Source: CAVZVZ01 sp963778895 (lineage in GTDB: Bacteria > Actinomycetota > Acidimicrobiia > Acidimicrobiales > Acidimicrobilacustridaceae). Taken from it: a stretch of DNA of 64,000 nucleotides. Position numbers and translations under genes: made by a program. Shown piece after piece: positions 48,666 through 59,938 of this stretch. Within the stretch, counting starts at the first letter, position 1. The number at the start of each line of letters is the position of its first letter. The notes below the pieces were generated by a model. That model was not told the DNA's origin, made no database searches, and worked only from the letters and a program-made list of their open reading frames with translations. The stretch lies in NCBI GenBank assembly GCA_963778895.1, contig CAVZVZ010000005.1, positions 1,612,001 to 1,676,000 on the forward strand, in the 5' to 3' direction.

Positions 48666-49038
48666 GACCGTCAGCGTCCGCTACATGGTCCACGACGTGG
48701 ACGAGGCGATCGCCTTCTACACCAAGCTCCTCGACTTCGAGATCTTGACCAACGCAGCGCCCGCGTTCGCTGACGTCAAGAACGGCAACCTTCGACTGCT
48801 GCTCTCCGGACCGAAGAGCTCAGCCGGGCGACCCATGCCCGACGGCGCCATGCCGGGACCAGGCGGCTGGAACCGCATCCACTTCATCGTCGATGACCTC
48901 TCCGCAGAAGTCGCCCGACTCAAGACGGCCGACGCACGATTCCGCAACGACATCGTCGAAGGCCCCGGCGGCAAGCAGATCCTCCTCGAAGACCCATCCG
49001 GCAACGTCATCGAGCTCTTCCAACCGGCCGCTCGTTGA
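48652..49038 (+). CDS. VOC/glyoxalase-family protein
   Basis: A 128-residue protein of the vicinal oxygen chelate superfamily: VRYMVHDVDEAIAFYTKLLDF, WNRIHFIVDDLSAEVARLKT and QILLEDPSGNVIELFQP. It starts at an ATG with AGGAGG eight bases before it and overlaps the ArsR-reductase fusion, so the two are coupled. It lacks cysteines, so it is not the ArsI carbon-arsenic lyase. A glyoxalase- or dioxygenase-like activity, or a binding role, remains open. Confidence 0.85.
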   Translation: MQHDETVSVRYMVHDVDEAIAFYTKLLDFEILTNAAPAFADVKNGNLRLLLSGPKSSAGRPMPDGAMPGPGGWNRIHFIVDDLSAEVARLKTADARFRNDIVEGPGGKQILLEDPSGNVIELFQPAAR

Positions 49039-49062
49039 TCGCGGCGCGGTCGGCGGCGTCGG

Positions 49063-51453
<2,391 letters not shown>

Positions 51454-51462
51454 CGCGACTCC

Positions 51463-52957
51463 CTACCCGAGCCGGTTCAACACGTTCCGGGTGATTTGCT
51501 CGATCTGAGTGTCCCTCTCCGCCAGCCCGTGAGCCCAGTCGGTCGACCCCGATGTGATCACGGTCGCACCCGCCGGGTTCGTGTACGTGCCCAGCACCGC
51601 GTGGCCGTGGCGGATGCGCTCCATCGCCTCCGGCTCGCGCGTTCCGAACACGCGTGACGCGATGTACTCCAACTCGCTCGGCTCGCCCGGCTTGGGCGGC
51701 CGAGGCGCGGTTTCACGAGTGAAGTGCTGCGTCGGGCACGTTCCGAGAATCTCGAAGGTCGACGGCGTGCCGTCCTCGCCGGTCGGGTACGGCAGCCCGT
51801 CGCGGTACGTGAACACGCACCCGTCGCACTCGTAGCCGACGACGGTCGCGCCGGCGCCCAACACATCGCCGTAGCCCAGTCCGGTCTCGTCGAAGATCCA
51901 GTGACCGGCGCGATGCACGGTGTATCCGCCGAGACCCGCGGTCACATTGCGACCGATGCGGTGATAGCCCCCGCGGGTGAACGTGACTCCGGTCATGTGG
52001 TTCTCGGGGCGATCGACGATCACGTCGGACCAGAACGTCGTCACCTCGGGTTCGCGGTCGGTTTCCATCAGCGGGTCGCTCTTGAAGAACCCCTTGTAAC
52101 CGACCATCACATCGTGATCGTCACCCTCGATGCGCACTTGCCACAAGGAGGTGTTGCCCGAGAAGAAGGCCGCATTTCCGCCGCGCGCGATGAATGTCTC
52201 GACGGTGTCGCGCATTCCGCGCGACCAGTACTCGTCGTGGCCCACCGAGAGATACAGACTCGCGTCCTCCAACACCTCAGGGTGCGCTTCGAGATCGGCA
52301 TTCGTGCACACAGCGACCTCGAAGCCTTCGCGTTCGGCCCACTCGATGAACGGCAGCTCCCAGTCAGGCCAACCCGCCGACCCCGCATAGCCCGACAGGT
52401 GGTTGAGCTGGATGTAACCGACGTGCGCGGCGTTCTGCGGATCCGGTGCGCCCGTTCCCGTCACTCGACGGCCCTTGCCTGGCGGCTTGTAGAGGTAGCC
52501 CGCCGACATCGGTCGCTGCATGGCAACCTGGGTGCCACCCGTGTACAGGTTCGGTCCCCCGAAGTCGTTGTACGCGTGCCAGGTGTTGGTCGTCAACGCG
52601 ATCACGATCGCGCGCGCCGGAGGACGGGCGCACGACGAAGAACGCGTAGTCGCGTCGCACCTTCTCACCGACTGCAATCTCCATGACGACTTCGTAGTAG
52701 CCCGACCGCCATGCCGGGTCGACGTCGAGCGTGAGCGCGACAGGCCAGCCGCAACCCTTCGCGGAAGCGTCCGCGGGCGTCTCGTGCTCGTCGGTCGCCA
52801 CCGCGTCAGCGGTGAACACCACCTCCCGTCTCGCGCCGACCCGGGCCACCTCGACGCGGACCGGCCGCCGAGCGGACGACGACATGTGCAGACCAACCGT
52901 CTCGCCGGAGCACACCGATTGCGGCCAGCAATATCCGGTCACCACCTCGCGTGCCAT
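51463..52957 (-). CDS. N,N-dimethylformamidase beta-subunit-like protein (apparent frameshift near 52615-52624)
   Basis: Recognisable from the large-subunit C-terminal domain of dimethylformamidase: TTNTWHAYNDFGGPNLY, VGYIQLNHLSGYAGS, LSVGHDEYWSRGMRDTVE and GGNAAFFSGNTSLWQV. The N-terminal 110 residues form an Ig-like domain (VALTLDVDPAWRSGYYEVV). The frame breaks after VVRPSSGAR; inserting CG in the GGCGCGCGCG run restores AIVIALTTNTW and a protein of about 498 residues. The natural substrate is unknown and need not be dimethylformamide. The ATG start (MAREVVTGYC) is at a plausible distance from the next gene. Confidence 0.85.
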
Positions 52958-53029
52958 CGCCCGACCCTAACGGGACGAGACCGCCCGACGAGGAGGCGGG
53001 ACAAGGTCGAGCAGCCCTTCGGAAGTCTG

Positions 53030-53065
53030 GTTGCGCGGGATCGACGCCAACGGTGGTATCGAACG
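53030..53065. repeat. Repeat copy 1 (16 + 10 bp), left of the ABC exporter
   Basis: GTTGCGCGGGATCGAC, then 10 bases, then GTATCGAACG. The same two blocks, 11 bases apart, occur at 55702-55738 in front of the HNH gene. Here the SOS box is only half present (TCGAAC without its partner). It may be a leftover of another HNH-element copy. Confidence 0.75.
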
Positions 53066-53104
53066 CTTATACCCCTCCTCATGTTTTGTGTGGGGAACTT
53101 CGTC

Positions 53105-54688
53105 TCACCCGGTGTCGCGACGAGCGAAGCCCAGGAAACCCGCACCCGTGACCACGACCACCAGCAGAGACAGCACGATGATCGGCGCGGCCGACACCGG
53201 AGCGGCCGGCACCTGGGGCACGTGCTGGAACGGAGACAGGTCGAGCACCCACTTCGGCAGATCCAGCAGCGTCCCGAACATGGCGATCACGAACGCGAAG
53301 GCGACGCCGGCCCACGCTGCCGCCACGGCGCGGGGGGCGAGCCCGAACAACGCGATCGCGATGGACGCTACGAGCCAGATGGCCGGAACGTAGAGGAGCG
53401 ACGCGGCCATGAGCCGGGGCGCCTGGCCGAGATCGCCGATCACGACGCCATACGCCCCGCCGAGCCCGAGCGCGCCCGCCACCATCACCAGCGCGCTGCC
53501 GGCGAACGCGGTGACCACGTTGCTCTCGAGCCACCTCGTCCGCGAGGTCGGCGTTGCGAGGACCGCGTCGGCCCGGCCATCGGTCTCTTCGTTCCGCACC
53601 CGTAGCGCGCACTGCAGGGCCGCGCACGCGGCGACGAGCGCCAGGATCATGAGCGAGGTCGACAGGTACGAGTCGACGATGCTCGAGCCGCCCGCCGACG
53701 CGAGCAGGTCGGCCATGGCCTGGTTGTCGGCCACGAACTCCTCGATGCTGTTGGCGATCGAACCGTAGGTGATCCCGACGATCAGGACGGCGAGTGCCCA
53801 CCACAGGATGGCGGGGCGTTGGAGGCGTACGGCGAGTCCGAGGGGACGGTCGAAGGATCGACCCGCCGAAGGTGGACCCGGACGAGGCGCGATCAGGCCC
53901 GCGCCGAAGTCACGGTGGGTTGCGAGCCACGCCGCGCCGACGATGAGCGCGCCGGCGAGGACCAGCGCGAGCAGCAACGGCCACCACAGCTCACCGCCGA
54001 AGGGTCGCGCCTTCTGCACCAGGCCGATGAGCGAGAACCACGATGCGGTCCCGTCGCCGACGTCGCCCACGGCCCGGACGATGAACGCCAAGCCGAGCAC
54101 GCCACCGGCGATGCCCGACGCGACCCTCGGGTTCTCGGTGATCTGCGCCGTGACGCCGCCGACACCCACGAAGCTCAGCCCGAGCACGGTGAACGAGGCA
54201 CCGAGCGCGATCGACCCCGTCACGTCGAGCCCTTGGGAGAGCAGCGCCAGGGTGGTGAGGACGCCGGCCGCGATCGCCATCGCACCCACGACGATGGCCG
54301 CGCTCGCCAAGGGTGCCTTACGGCCGATCGCCATGGATCCGATCAACTCGAGCCGCCCCGTGTCCTCCTCCGCGCGGGTCAGACGCACGACCATGAGCAG
54401 GCACATCAGGCCGATCACCACCAACCCGAACGACGTGAGCTGGAAGGTGACCTGGCCGCCCATGGTGTTCAGCGCGACCGGAGGCCCGTTGAACGCGAGC
54501 GCGGCCGGGTTGTCCTGTGCGACTGCGGCCGCCTGGTCGAGCGACTCCTGGGTCGGGTAGAGCGCGACCGTGCTCGCGGCGGTGACGAGGACGAGCAGCG
54601 AGATCGAGACGAGCCACACCCCGATGCGGACGCGGTCGCGACGAAGCGCGAAGCGCACCAGCGCCCCCGTGCCGGTGAAGGTCGTCAC
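53105..54688 (-). CDS. ABC-2-type exporter permease
   Basis: A 527-residue membrane protein with about 12 helices arranged as two similar halves (ALVRFALRRDRVRIGVWLVS at the start; LQRPAILWWALAVLIVGITY near the middle). It is typical of actinobacterial drug or antibiotic exporter permeases that carry two TM domains in one chain. The GTG start overlaps the ATPase stop by 4 nt. No C-terminal soluble domain is seen. It ends 40 bp from the left repeat copy. Confidence 0.86.
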   Translation of the reverse strand: MTTFTGTGALVRFALRRDRVRIGVWLVSISLLVLVTAASTVALYPTQESLDQAAAVAQDNPAALAFNGPPVALNTMGGQVTFQLTSFGLVVIGLMCLLMVVRLTRAEEDTGRLELIGSMAIGRKAPLASAAIVVGAMAIAAGVLTTLALLSQGLDVTGSIALGASFTVLGLSFVGVGGVTAQITENPRVASGIAGGVLGLAFIVRAVGDVGDGTASWFSLIGLVQKARPFGGELWWPLLLALVLAGALIVGAAWLATHRDFGAGLIAPRPGPPSAGRSFDRPLGLAVRLQRPAILWWALAVLIVGITYGSIANSIEEFVADNQAMADLLASAGGSSIVDSYLSTSLMILALVAACAALQCALRVRNEETDGRADAVLATPTSRTRWLESNVVTAFAGSALVMVAGALGLGGAYGVVIGDLGQAPRLMAASLLYVPAIWLVASIAIALFGLAPRAVAAAWAGVAFAFVIAMFGTLLDLPKWVLDLSPFQHVPQVPAAPVSAAPIIVLSLLVVVVTGAGFLGFARRDTG

Positions 54689-55605
54689 CTCCCGTCCTCG
54701 GATCCGACCGCCGCGTCGGTGAGGTCGTCTCCGTACTGGCGGAGGAACAACTCCTGGAGCGTTGGAGGCGAGCTGATCAGGCTGCGCAGGCCGGCGTGGG
54801 ACAACCGCTTGACGACATCGTCGAGCTGAGCCGGTTCCACCTCGAGCTGGACATGACCGTCGGAGCTCGCGAGCAGCTTCACGCCGGCGATCTGGTCGAG
54901 ACCCGCGACCGGTTCGGCTGTCTCGGCCGTGATCGACGTGTGAGTGCGACGCCGGAGCTCGGTGAGCGTGCCGGACTGCACGGTCCTGCCGGCGCGGATG
55001 ATGCTCACCCGATCGCACAGTGCCTCGACCTCGGCGAGGATGTGGCTCGAGAGCAGGACGGTGCGTCCGTCCGCCTGCGCCTCGCGGATGCAGCGCTGGA
55101 ACGCCGCCTCCATGATCGGGTCCAGTCCCGATGTCGGCTCGTCGAGCAGCAACAGCTCGGCCGCCGACGCCAGGGCCGCCACCAGCGCCACCTTCTGGCG
55201 GTTGCCCTTCGAGTACGTGCGCGACCGCTTGGTCGGGTCGAGCTCGAACAGCTCGAGCAGACGATCGCGACGCGACTCGTCGAGGTCGCCGCGCAGCCGC
55301 GCGAACAGGTCGATGATCTCGCCGCCGGTGAGCTTGGGCCACAAGCTCACGTCGCCCGGCACGTACGCGAGGCGACGATGCAACTCGACGGCGTCGGTCC
55401 AGGGGTCACCGCCCAGAAGCTCGACACGGCCACGGTCGCGCCGGAGCAGCCCGAGCAGCACCCGGATGCTCGTCGTCTTGCCGGCACCGTTCGGGCCGAG
55501 GAACCCGTGCACCTCCCCCTGCTCCACCGATAGGTCCAGGCCGTCGAGCGCCGGGAACCTCCCGAACGTCTTCACGAGCCCTTCGATCTCGATCACCGTC
55601 GCCAT
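54685..55605 (-). CDS. ABC exporter ATP-binding protein
   Basis: A 306-residue ATPase: Walker A GPNGAGKTT, Q-loop AYVPGDV, signature YSKGNRQKVAL (a variant of LSGGQ), Walker B LLLLDEPTSGLDP and switch His SSHILAEVE. A C-terminal domain of about 80 residues follows (TSITAETAEPVAGLDQIAG). It is paired with the exporter permease, overlapping by 4 nt. Drug or lipid export is the usual role. The ATG is preferred (MATVIEIEGLVKTF); the upstream extension is not supported. Confidence 0.92.
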   Translation of the reverse strand: MATVIEIEGLVKTFGRFPALDGLDLSVEQGEVHGFLGPNGAGKTTSIRVLLGLLRRDRGRVELLGGDPWTDAVELHRRLAYVPGDVSLWPKLTGGEIIDLFARLRGDLDESRRDRLLELFELDPTKRSRTYSKGNRQKVALVAALASAAELLLLDEPTSGLDPIMEAAFQRCIREAQADGRTVLLSSHILAEVEALCDRVSIIRAGRTVQSGTLTELRRRTHTSITAETAEPVAGLDQIAGVKLLASSDGHVQLEVEPAQLDDVVKRLSHAGLRSLISSPPTLQELFLRQYGDDLTDAAVGSEDGR

Positions 55606-55701
55606 GAGCTCGAACTTAGCGATCACGTCTGCGTCGTCGACGTCCTCATCGAGCGGGCCGGCTCACTCCTCGCGAGGGTCCGCCAAGACTTCCGTACGGA
55701 C

Positions 55702-55738
55702 GTTGCGCGGGATCGACTCGACGAGTTAGTATCGAACG
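55702..55738. repeat. Repeat copy 2 (16 + 10 bp), before the HNH gene
   Basis: GTTGCGCGGGATCGAC, 11 bases, GTATCGAACG. It matches copy 1 at 53030 in both blocks in the same orientation. The two copies are 2.67 kb apart and bracket the ABC exporter. The second block runs into the SOS box. Confidence 0.75.
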
Positions 55739-55747
55739 GATGTTCGA
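55732..55747. promoter_or_regulatory. LexA SOS box before the HNH gene
   Basis: TCGAAC-GGAT-GTTCGA is an exact match to the mycobacterial LexA consensus TCGAAC-N4-GTTCGA. It lies 18 nt before the start codon of the HNH gene. Damage-inducible expression is inferred, as known for 13E12-type genes in Mycobacterium tuberculosis. Confidence 0.85.
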
Positions 55748-55765
55748 GACGGGGGTGGGCCGGGA

Positions 55766-57145
55766 GTGAGGTCCGAAGCGGATGGCGACGAAACGATCGA
55801 TTGCGCAGTGATCTCCGATGCCGACCTGGTCGAGCGGGCCGCCTCCCTCGAGCGACGCCGCACCCTTCTCGACGCCGAGGAGGCCCTCGTGCTGGCCGAG
55901 CTCGAAGCGCGCGAGACCTGTGATCGAGAGTTCGGCCTGAGGACGGCGGGGTGGTTGGCGCGCGAGGCGCGTCTGCCCGCGACGGTCGCGAAAGCTCGGG
56001 TCGAGGTGGCGCGGAAGCTGCGCCGGTACTTCCCGGTGGTCGCCGCCGCGTTGGCGTCGGGCCAGATCGGATGGGAACACGCGAGGATCGTCGTCGAGCT
56101 GGCGAACCCGCGGATCCTCGACATCGTGGCCGCCAACCAGACCATGTTGCTCGCGTTGGCCGACCGTTGCCGGTTCGAGCAGTGGCGCGCCGAGGCGCGA
56201 GCGCTGGCTCGACTGTGGGATCAGGACGGTGGCTACGACCCGAACGCGGATCCCGCCTCCAATCGCTTGTCACTCGGCACGACCCTCGACGGGCTGACCT
56301 CCCTCGCCGCCACACTCACCGGCGACAACGGTGCGGTCGTCACCCAGGCCATCGACACCAAAGCCGACGAGCTGTACCGCCGCGCCGTCGCCGACCACGA
56401 CCAGTGCGCCGATGTCGAGGTGCCGTCACGCGCCACACTGCGGGCACTCGCGCTCACCGAACTGATCCGCCACGCACTCGGCACCGACCTCGACACCACA
56501 AAGGCGCCACGCACCGAAGTCACGTTGGTCGCCGACGCCGTCGACCCCACCTCGGCCTCCGACCCGGACGGTGTGCGCCTCGCCGACGGCACGACGCGGG
56601 TCCTCCTGTGCGACGCGGCGATCAGCGCCGTGATCGTCGACAGCCTCGGCGTGCCGCTCGATCTCGGGCGACGCGTCCGGTGGGCCACCGAAGCCCAGCG
56701 CCGGACGGCGCGACGTCGCGACGGTGGCTGCGTGTTCCCAGGTTGCGATGCCAGGGTGATGTGGTGCGACGTGCACCACTGCATTCACGACGAGCAGGGC
56801 GGCGCCACCGACCTCTGCAACCTGGTGTGCCTGTGTCGCCACCACCATGGCCTCGCGCACCGCAAGGGGTGGTCGGTGCTCGTCGACGGCGACGGCTGGG
56901 CCATCTTCACCAGCCCGTCCGGTCAGCCGTTCTGGGGTCAGCGCCACGGACGACAACGGGCGGGTCCGCCCCCGGACCCCAGCCATTGGCCCGACATCAA
57001 CGAACACCGAGCGCCTGGTACCGAACCGCTGGGCTCGTTCGTGGTGCCCGGCCGGTTCCAGCGCACCGAAGACCCGCACGCCATCGCCCACGCCCGCCAG
57101 CTCACCCTCCGCCGCATCGACGACCTCCGACCTCTCGCGGCTTGA
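55766..57145 (+). CDS. HNH endonuclease-domain protein of the DUF222/13E12 family
   Basis: A 459-residue protein with an N-terminal DUF222 helical region (residues about 20-290) and an HNH nuclease module (VFPGCDARVMWCDVHHCIHDEQGGATDLCNLVCLCRHHHGLAH, about residues 330-375). This module has the metal-binding Cys pairs and the HH-N-H catalytic set. The family is multicopy in actinobacteria and linked to repeats and damage response; the exact function is unknown. The GTG start (MRSEADGDET) sits after a perfect SOS box and a repeat block. It is intact, with no frame break. Confidence 0.88.
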   Translation: MRSEADGDETIDCAVISDADLVERAASLERRRTLLDAEEALVLAELEARETCDREFGLRTAGWLAREARLPATVAKARVEVARKLRRYFPVVAAALASGQIGWEHARIVVELANPRILDIVAANQTMLLALADRCRFEQWRAEARALARLWDQDGGYDPNADPASNRLSLGTTLDGLTSLAATLTGDNGAVVTQAIDTKADELYRRAVADHDQCADVEVPSRATLRALALTELIRHALGTDLDTTKAPRTEVTLVADAVDPTSASDPDGVRLADGTTRVLLCDAAISAVIVDSLGVPLDLGRRVRWATEAQRRTARRRDGGCVFPGCDARVMWCDVHHCIHDEQGGATDLCNLVCLCRHHHGLAHRKGWSVLVDGDGWAIFTSPSGQPFWGQRHGRQRAGPPPDPSHWPDINEHRAPGTEPLGSFVVPGRFQRTEDPHAIAHARQLTLRRIDDLRPLAA

Positions 57146-57266
57146 GTCATCAAGGCGTCCCTACAACGCGAGCGCTCAGAGGTTCAGACGGCCGGTCCGT
57201 AACCGCCGCGCCGCCTCGCGCAGGCCGCTGCTGATCGCAACGGTCGATGCTGAGCTGTCCCGGTAG

Positions 57267-58397
57267 CTAGTTCGGCCAGCTTGCCCAGGGGATCTGCCAA
57301 TCGCCGATGCCGTTCGTCGGCTCGAGCTGTTCGGGTGAACCGTTCACCTGGACGATGTCGCCCACTTGGCTGAAGTCGAAGAACCACTGCCCATCGGCAT
57401 CGGAGAGGTTCACGCAACCGTGCGACACGTTGCGATTTCCCTGCGAGGAAGTCGACCAGGGCGCGGCGTGCACGAACTCACCACTGTTGGAGATCCGCAG
57501 GCTCCAGTTCACGGTCTCGTAGTACCCGTCGGCCGAGTTGCGCGGTATCCCTACGGTGGACGAGTCCATGACCACGCTCGCGTCCTTCTCGGAGATGACG
57601 TGGGTGCCGGCCTTGGTCGGGTACTGATCCCGACCCGTCGACACGGGCAGCGTCCTCACGAGCCCGAAGTTCGAATACACCGACATCGTGTGGGCGTTCA
57701 CGTCGACCACGCTGATATGGGTGTCGCCGATCGAGAAGTGCGTGTGGACGTCGGCGACGCCCCAGGCGCCGTCGCCGGCATCGAAGTGTTCGAGATTCGC
57801 GTCGACGCTCACGTCGGTACCCGCGGGCCAAGGCGACTCCGGACGCCAATGCAGTTCGGTCGGCGAGAACCAGCGCCACGCTCCGTGCACCGCCGGCACG
57901 GTCGTCAGCGTCAACCGTGACTCGAAGGCGTCGTGTTGCTCATCGGACAACGGCTGGCTGAGCGTCACCGTGATGGGCATGCCTGGCCCGACGGTCCGAT
58001 CGTCGGGACTGAAGCGGGCCCGGAACACCGTGGTGGGATCACCCGTGGTGAAGGTCCAGTCGCGCTCGCTCGTCTGTTCCAGTTCGTCGGCGACGACCAG
58101 ATGCACCTGATAAGTCGCATTCGGCTCGGGATCCGTCGTGCTCGTCCAGCGCGTGGCATCCGACGTGGTCGCGCCCTGCAATGAGGAGTCCGGGGCACCG
58201 ACCGTGACCTCACGAAGCGTGCCGTGTGCGACCTCGACGACGACCGGAGCGTCGGTCGGAACGGTGGTTGCACCCGCCGCTGGCGTCGACGTGACGACCA
58301 CTTCTGGCGCGGTGGTCGCCGGACCGTCCGCATCGGACCTCGAGGTGCAACCGGCCACCAATGCCACCGCGAACAGAAGTAGGACGGGCTTCACCAC
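57267..58397 (-). CDS. L,D-transpeptidase lipoprotein
   Basis: A 376-residue exported enzyme that crosslinks peptidoglycan by 3-3 bonds. The N-terminus is a short signal with lipobox ALVAGC. A threonine-rich linker and two Ig-like domains follow, then the YkuD catalytic domain (residues about 215-340) with SHGCVNLSDADGQWF carrying the catalytic Cys/His. The architecture matches mycobacterial Ldt proteins. Two adjacent GTG codons can start it; the first is used. It is divergent from TetR across a palindrome. Confidence 0.92.
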   Translation of the reverse strand: MVKPVLLLFAVALVAGCTSRSDADGPATTAPEVVVTSTPAAGATTVPTDAPVVVEVAHGTLREVTVGAPDSSLQGATTSDATRWTSTTDPEPNATYQVHLVVADELEQTSERDWTFTTGDPTTVFRARFSPDDRTVGPGMPITVTLSQPLSDEQHDAFESRLTLTTVPAVHGAWRWFSPTELHWRPESPWPAGTDVSVDANLEHFDAGDGAWGVADVHTHFSIGDTHISVVDVNAHTMSVYSNFGLVRTLPVSTGRDQYPTKAGTHVISEKDASVVMDSSTVGIPRNSADGYYETVNWSLRISNSGEFVHAAPWSTSSQGNRNVSHGCVNLSDADGQWFFDFSQVGDIVQVNGSPEQLEPTNGIGDWQIPWASWPN

Positions 58398-58471
58398 CGG
58401 GACAGTGTTGCCCGACAACAGGGAAAAGCGGTGGCGGGAGGAGGGACCCGGTTGCGTCGCCACCCCCCTTA

Positions 58472-58488
58472 CGTTACGTTGCGTAACG
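58472..58488. promoter_or_regulatory. Palindromic TetR operator candidate
   Basis: CGTTACG-TTG-CGTAACG, two perfect 7-bp arms with a 3-bp spacer, lies 6 bp before the TetR ATG and 75 bp from the divergent L,D-transpeptidase start. Such position and symmetry are usual for TetR autoregulation, and it may also affect the neighbour. Confidence 0.65.
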
Positions 58489-58493
58489 CAACT

Positions 58494-59110
58494 ATGCCCT
58501 CCTCCTCGACGAGCACACCTTCTCCGTCGTTCATCGGTGCCGGCCGTCCGCGTGATCAGCGGATCGACAACGCGGTGCTGGAAGCGACTACCGAGCTGCT
58601 GGAAGAGGTCGGCTATCTCCAGCTGACGATCGGTGCCATCGCGGCGCGAGCCCACACCAATAAGCCGGCTATCTACCGACGCTGGCCGACGAAAGCACAC
58701 CTCGTGCACGAGGCCGTCTTCCCGGCCCGAGCTCCCGCCGGAGTGACTCCGGTCGGAGACGACCTGCGCGCCGACATCCGTGCGCTCGTGACGATCGGCG
58801 TCGAGCTCCTCGGCCGACCGGCCGCACGCGCAAAGCGCTGCCGGGCTTGCTGGCCGAGATGACCAGTGACCCGACCCTGCACGCCGACGTGGTCGGTCGC
58901 TTCGCCGGAAGCACCTGGGGCTGGATGCAGCAACGGATCGAGGACGCCATCGAAACGGGGGAAGTGCGAGCCGACGTACGGTCGTCGACGGTGCTGGAGC
59001 TCATCGCCGGTTCGACGTTCGTGGCTACCGCCATTCGTCCGCTGGATGAGATCGGTCCGGAGTGGATCGAAGGCATTGTCGACCTCATCATGCGCGGGAT
59101 CGGGCCGTGA
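58494..59110 (+). CDS. TetR-family transcriptional regulator (apparent frameshift near 58822-58832)
   Basis: The N-terminal HTH is GRPRDQRIDNAVLEATTELLEE, TIGAIAARAHTNKPAIYRRWPTKAHLV. The C-terminal ligand-binding domain (LLAEMTSDPTLHADVVGRFAG, VLELIAGSTFVATAIRPL) is in another frame. Restoring one base or CGCG in GCACGCGCAAAG joins them for about 205 residues, the usual TetR length. It heads the plus-strand run of SDR, sulfotransferase and DUF1214 genes and probably represses it. A palindrome sits at its start. Confidence 0.88.
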
Positions 59111-59132
59111 TGGGCAACCAGGGAGGTGCGCC

Positions 59133-59937
59133 GTGGATCTCGGCCTGAAAGGCAGCGCTGCGGTCGTGACCGGCGGGAGCAAAGGCATGGGTCGCGCCAT
59201 CGCGGAGGCCTTCGCCGACGACGGCGCGCGCGTCGCGATTCTCGCTCGTGGTTCGGACGCGATCGAAGACACCGTTCGGGAGCTCCGGCGCCGCGGGAGC
59301 CCTGACGCCCTGGGACTGACGGTCGACCTAACCGACCCGACCGCGATCGACGATGTCTTCACACAGATCGCCGACCGCTGGGGATCCGTGAACAGCTTGG
59401 TCAACACCCTCGGTCCGGCCGACGGCTACTTCGAGGATCTCGACGACGCCGGATGGGATGCCACCTTCCAGCTGGGGCTCATGGCTGCCGTGCGTTGCAC
59501 CCGCGCCGCACTGCCGCTGTTGCGAACCGCGGAGTGGGCGCGCGATCGTGAACTTCGCCGCGCACTCGATCCAGCGCCAGAACCCGCGCTTGGTGGCTTA
59601 CACCGCGTCGAAGGCCGCCGTCGCCAGCCTGTCGAAGAACCTGGCCAAGAGCTTGGCTCCCGACGGCATCCTCGTGAACACCATCAGCCCCGGGACCATC
59701 GTCACCGCAAGCTTCACCGAGGTCCTCGATCCATTCCTCCGGGCCGACGGCCTGGACTCGAGCGACCCTGTCGACGTGATGACCTGGATCAAGAACAACT
59801 TCCACCAGCCCGCCGACCTCGGGCGCGCCGGCGTTCCGGACGAGATCGCCAGCATCACCGTCTACTTGGCTTCTCGCCGCAACGGCTACGTCACCGGCGC
59901 CAACATCAACGTCGACGGCGGATCGGACTTCGTCTGA
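59133..59937 (+). CDS. Short-chain dehydrogenase/reductase (apparent frameshift near 59540)
   Basis: An NAD(P)-dependent oxidoreductase of the classical SDR type: AAVVTGGSKGMGRAIAEAF (cofactor loop), LVNTLGPADGYFED, the catalytic YTASKAAVASLSKNLAK, and VNTISPGTIVTASF. The frame breaks after TAEWAR; inserting CG in GGGCGCGCGATC restores AIVNFAAHSIQRQN and gives 268 residues. The GTG start (VDLGLKGSAAVVTG) has GGGAGG before it. The stop is 1 bp before the sulfotransferase ATG. The substrate is unknown; lipid or steroid-type alcohols fit the neighbours. Confidence 0.88.
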
Positions 59938-59938
59938 C

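Noticed and set aside
48652..49038. ArsI (carbon-arsenic lyase) as identity of the VOC protein
   Set aside because: The protein contains no cysteine, whereas ArsI needs a vicinal cysteine pair.
53030..55738. Prophage or integrative element bounded by att sites
   Set aside because: No integrase, excisionase, phage or transfer genes lie between or beside the repeats; only an ABC exporter.
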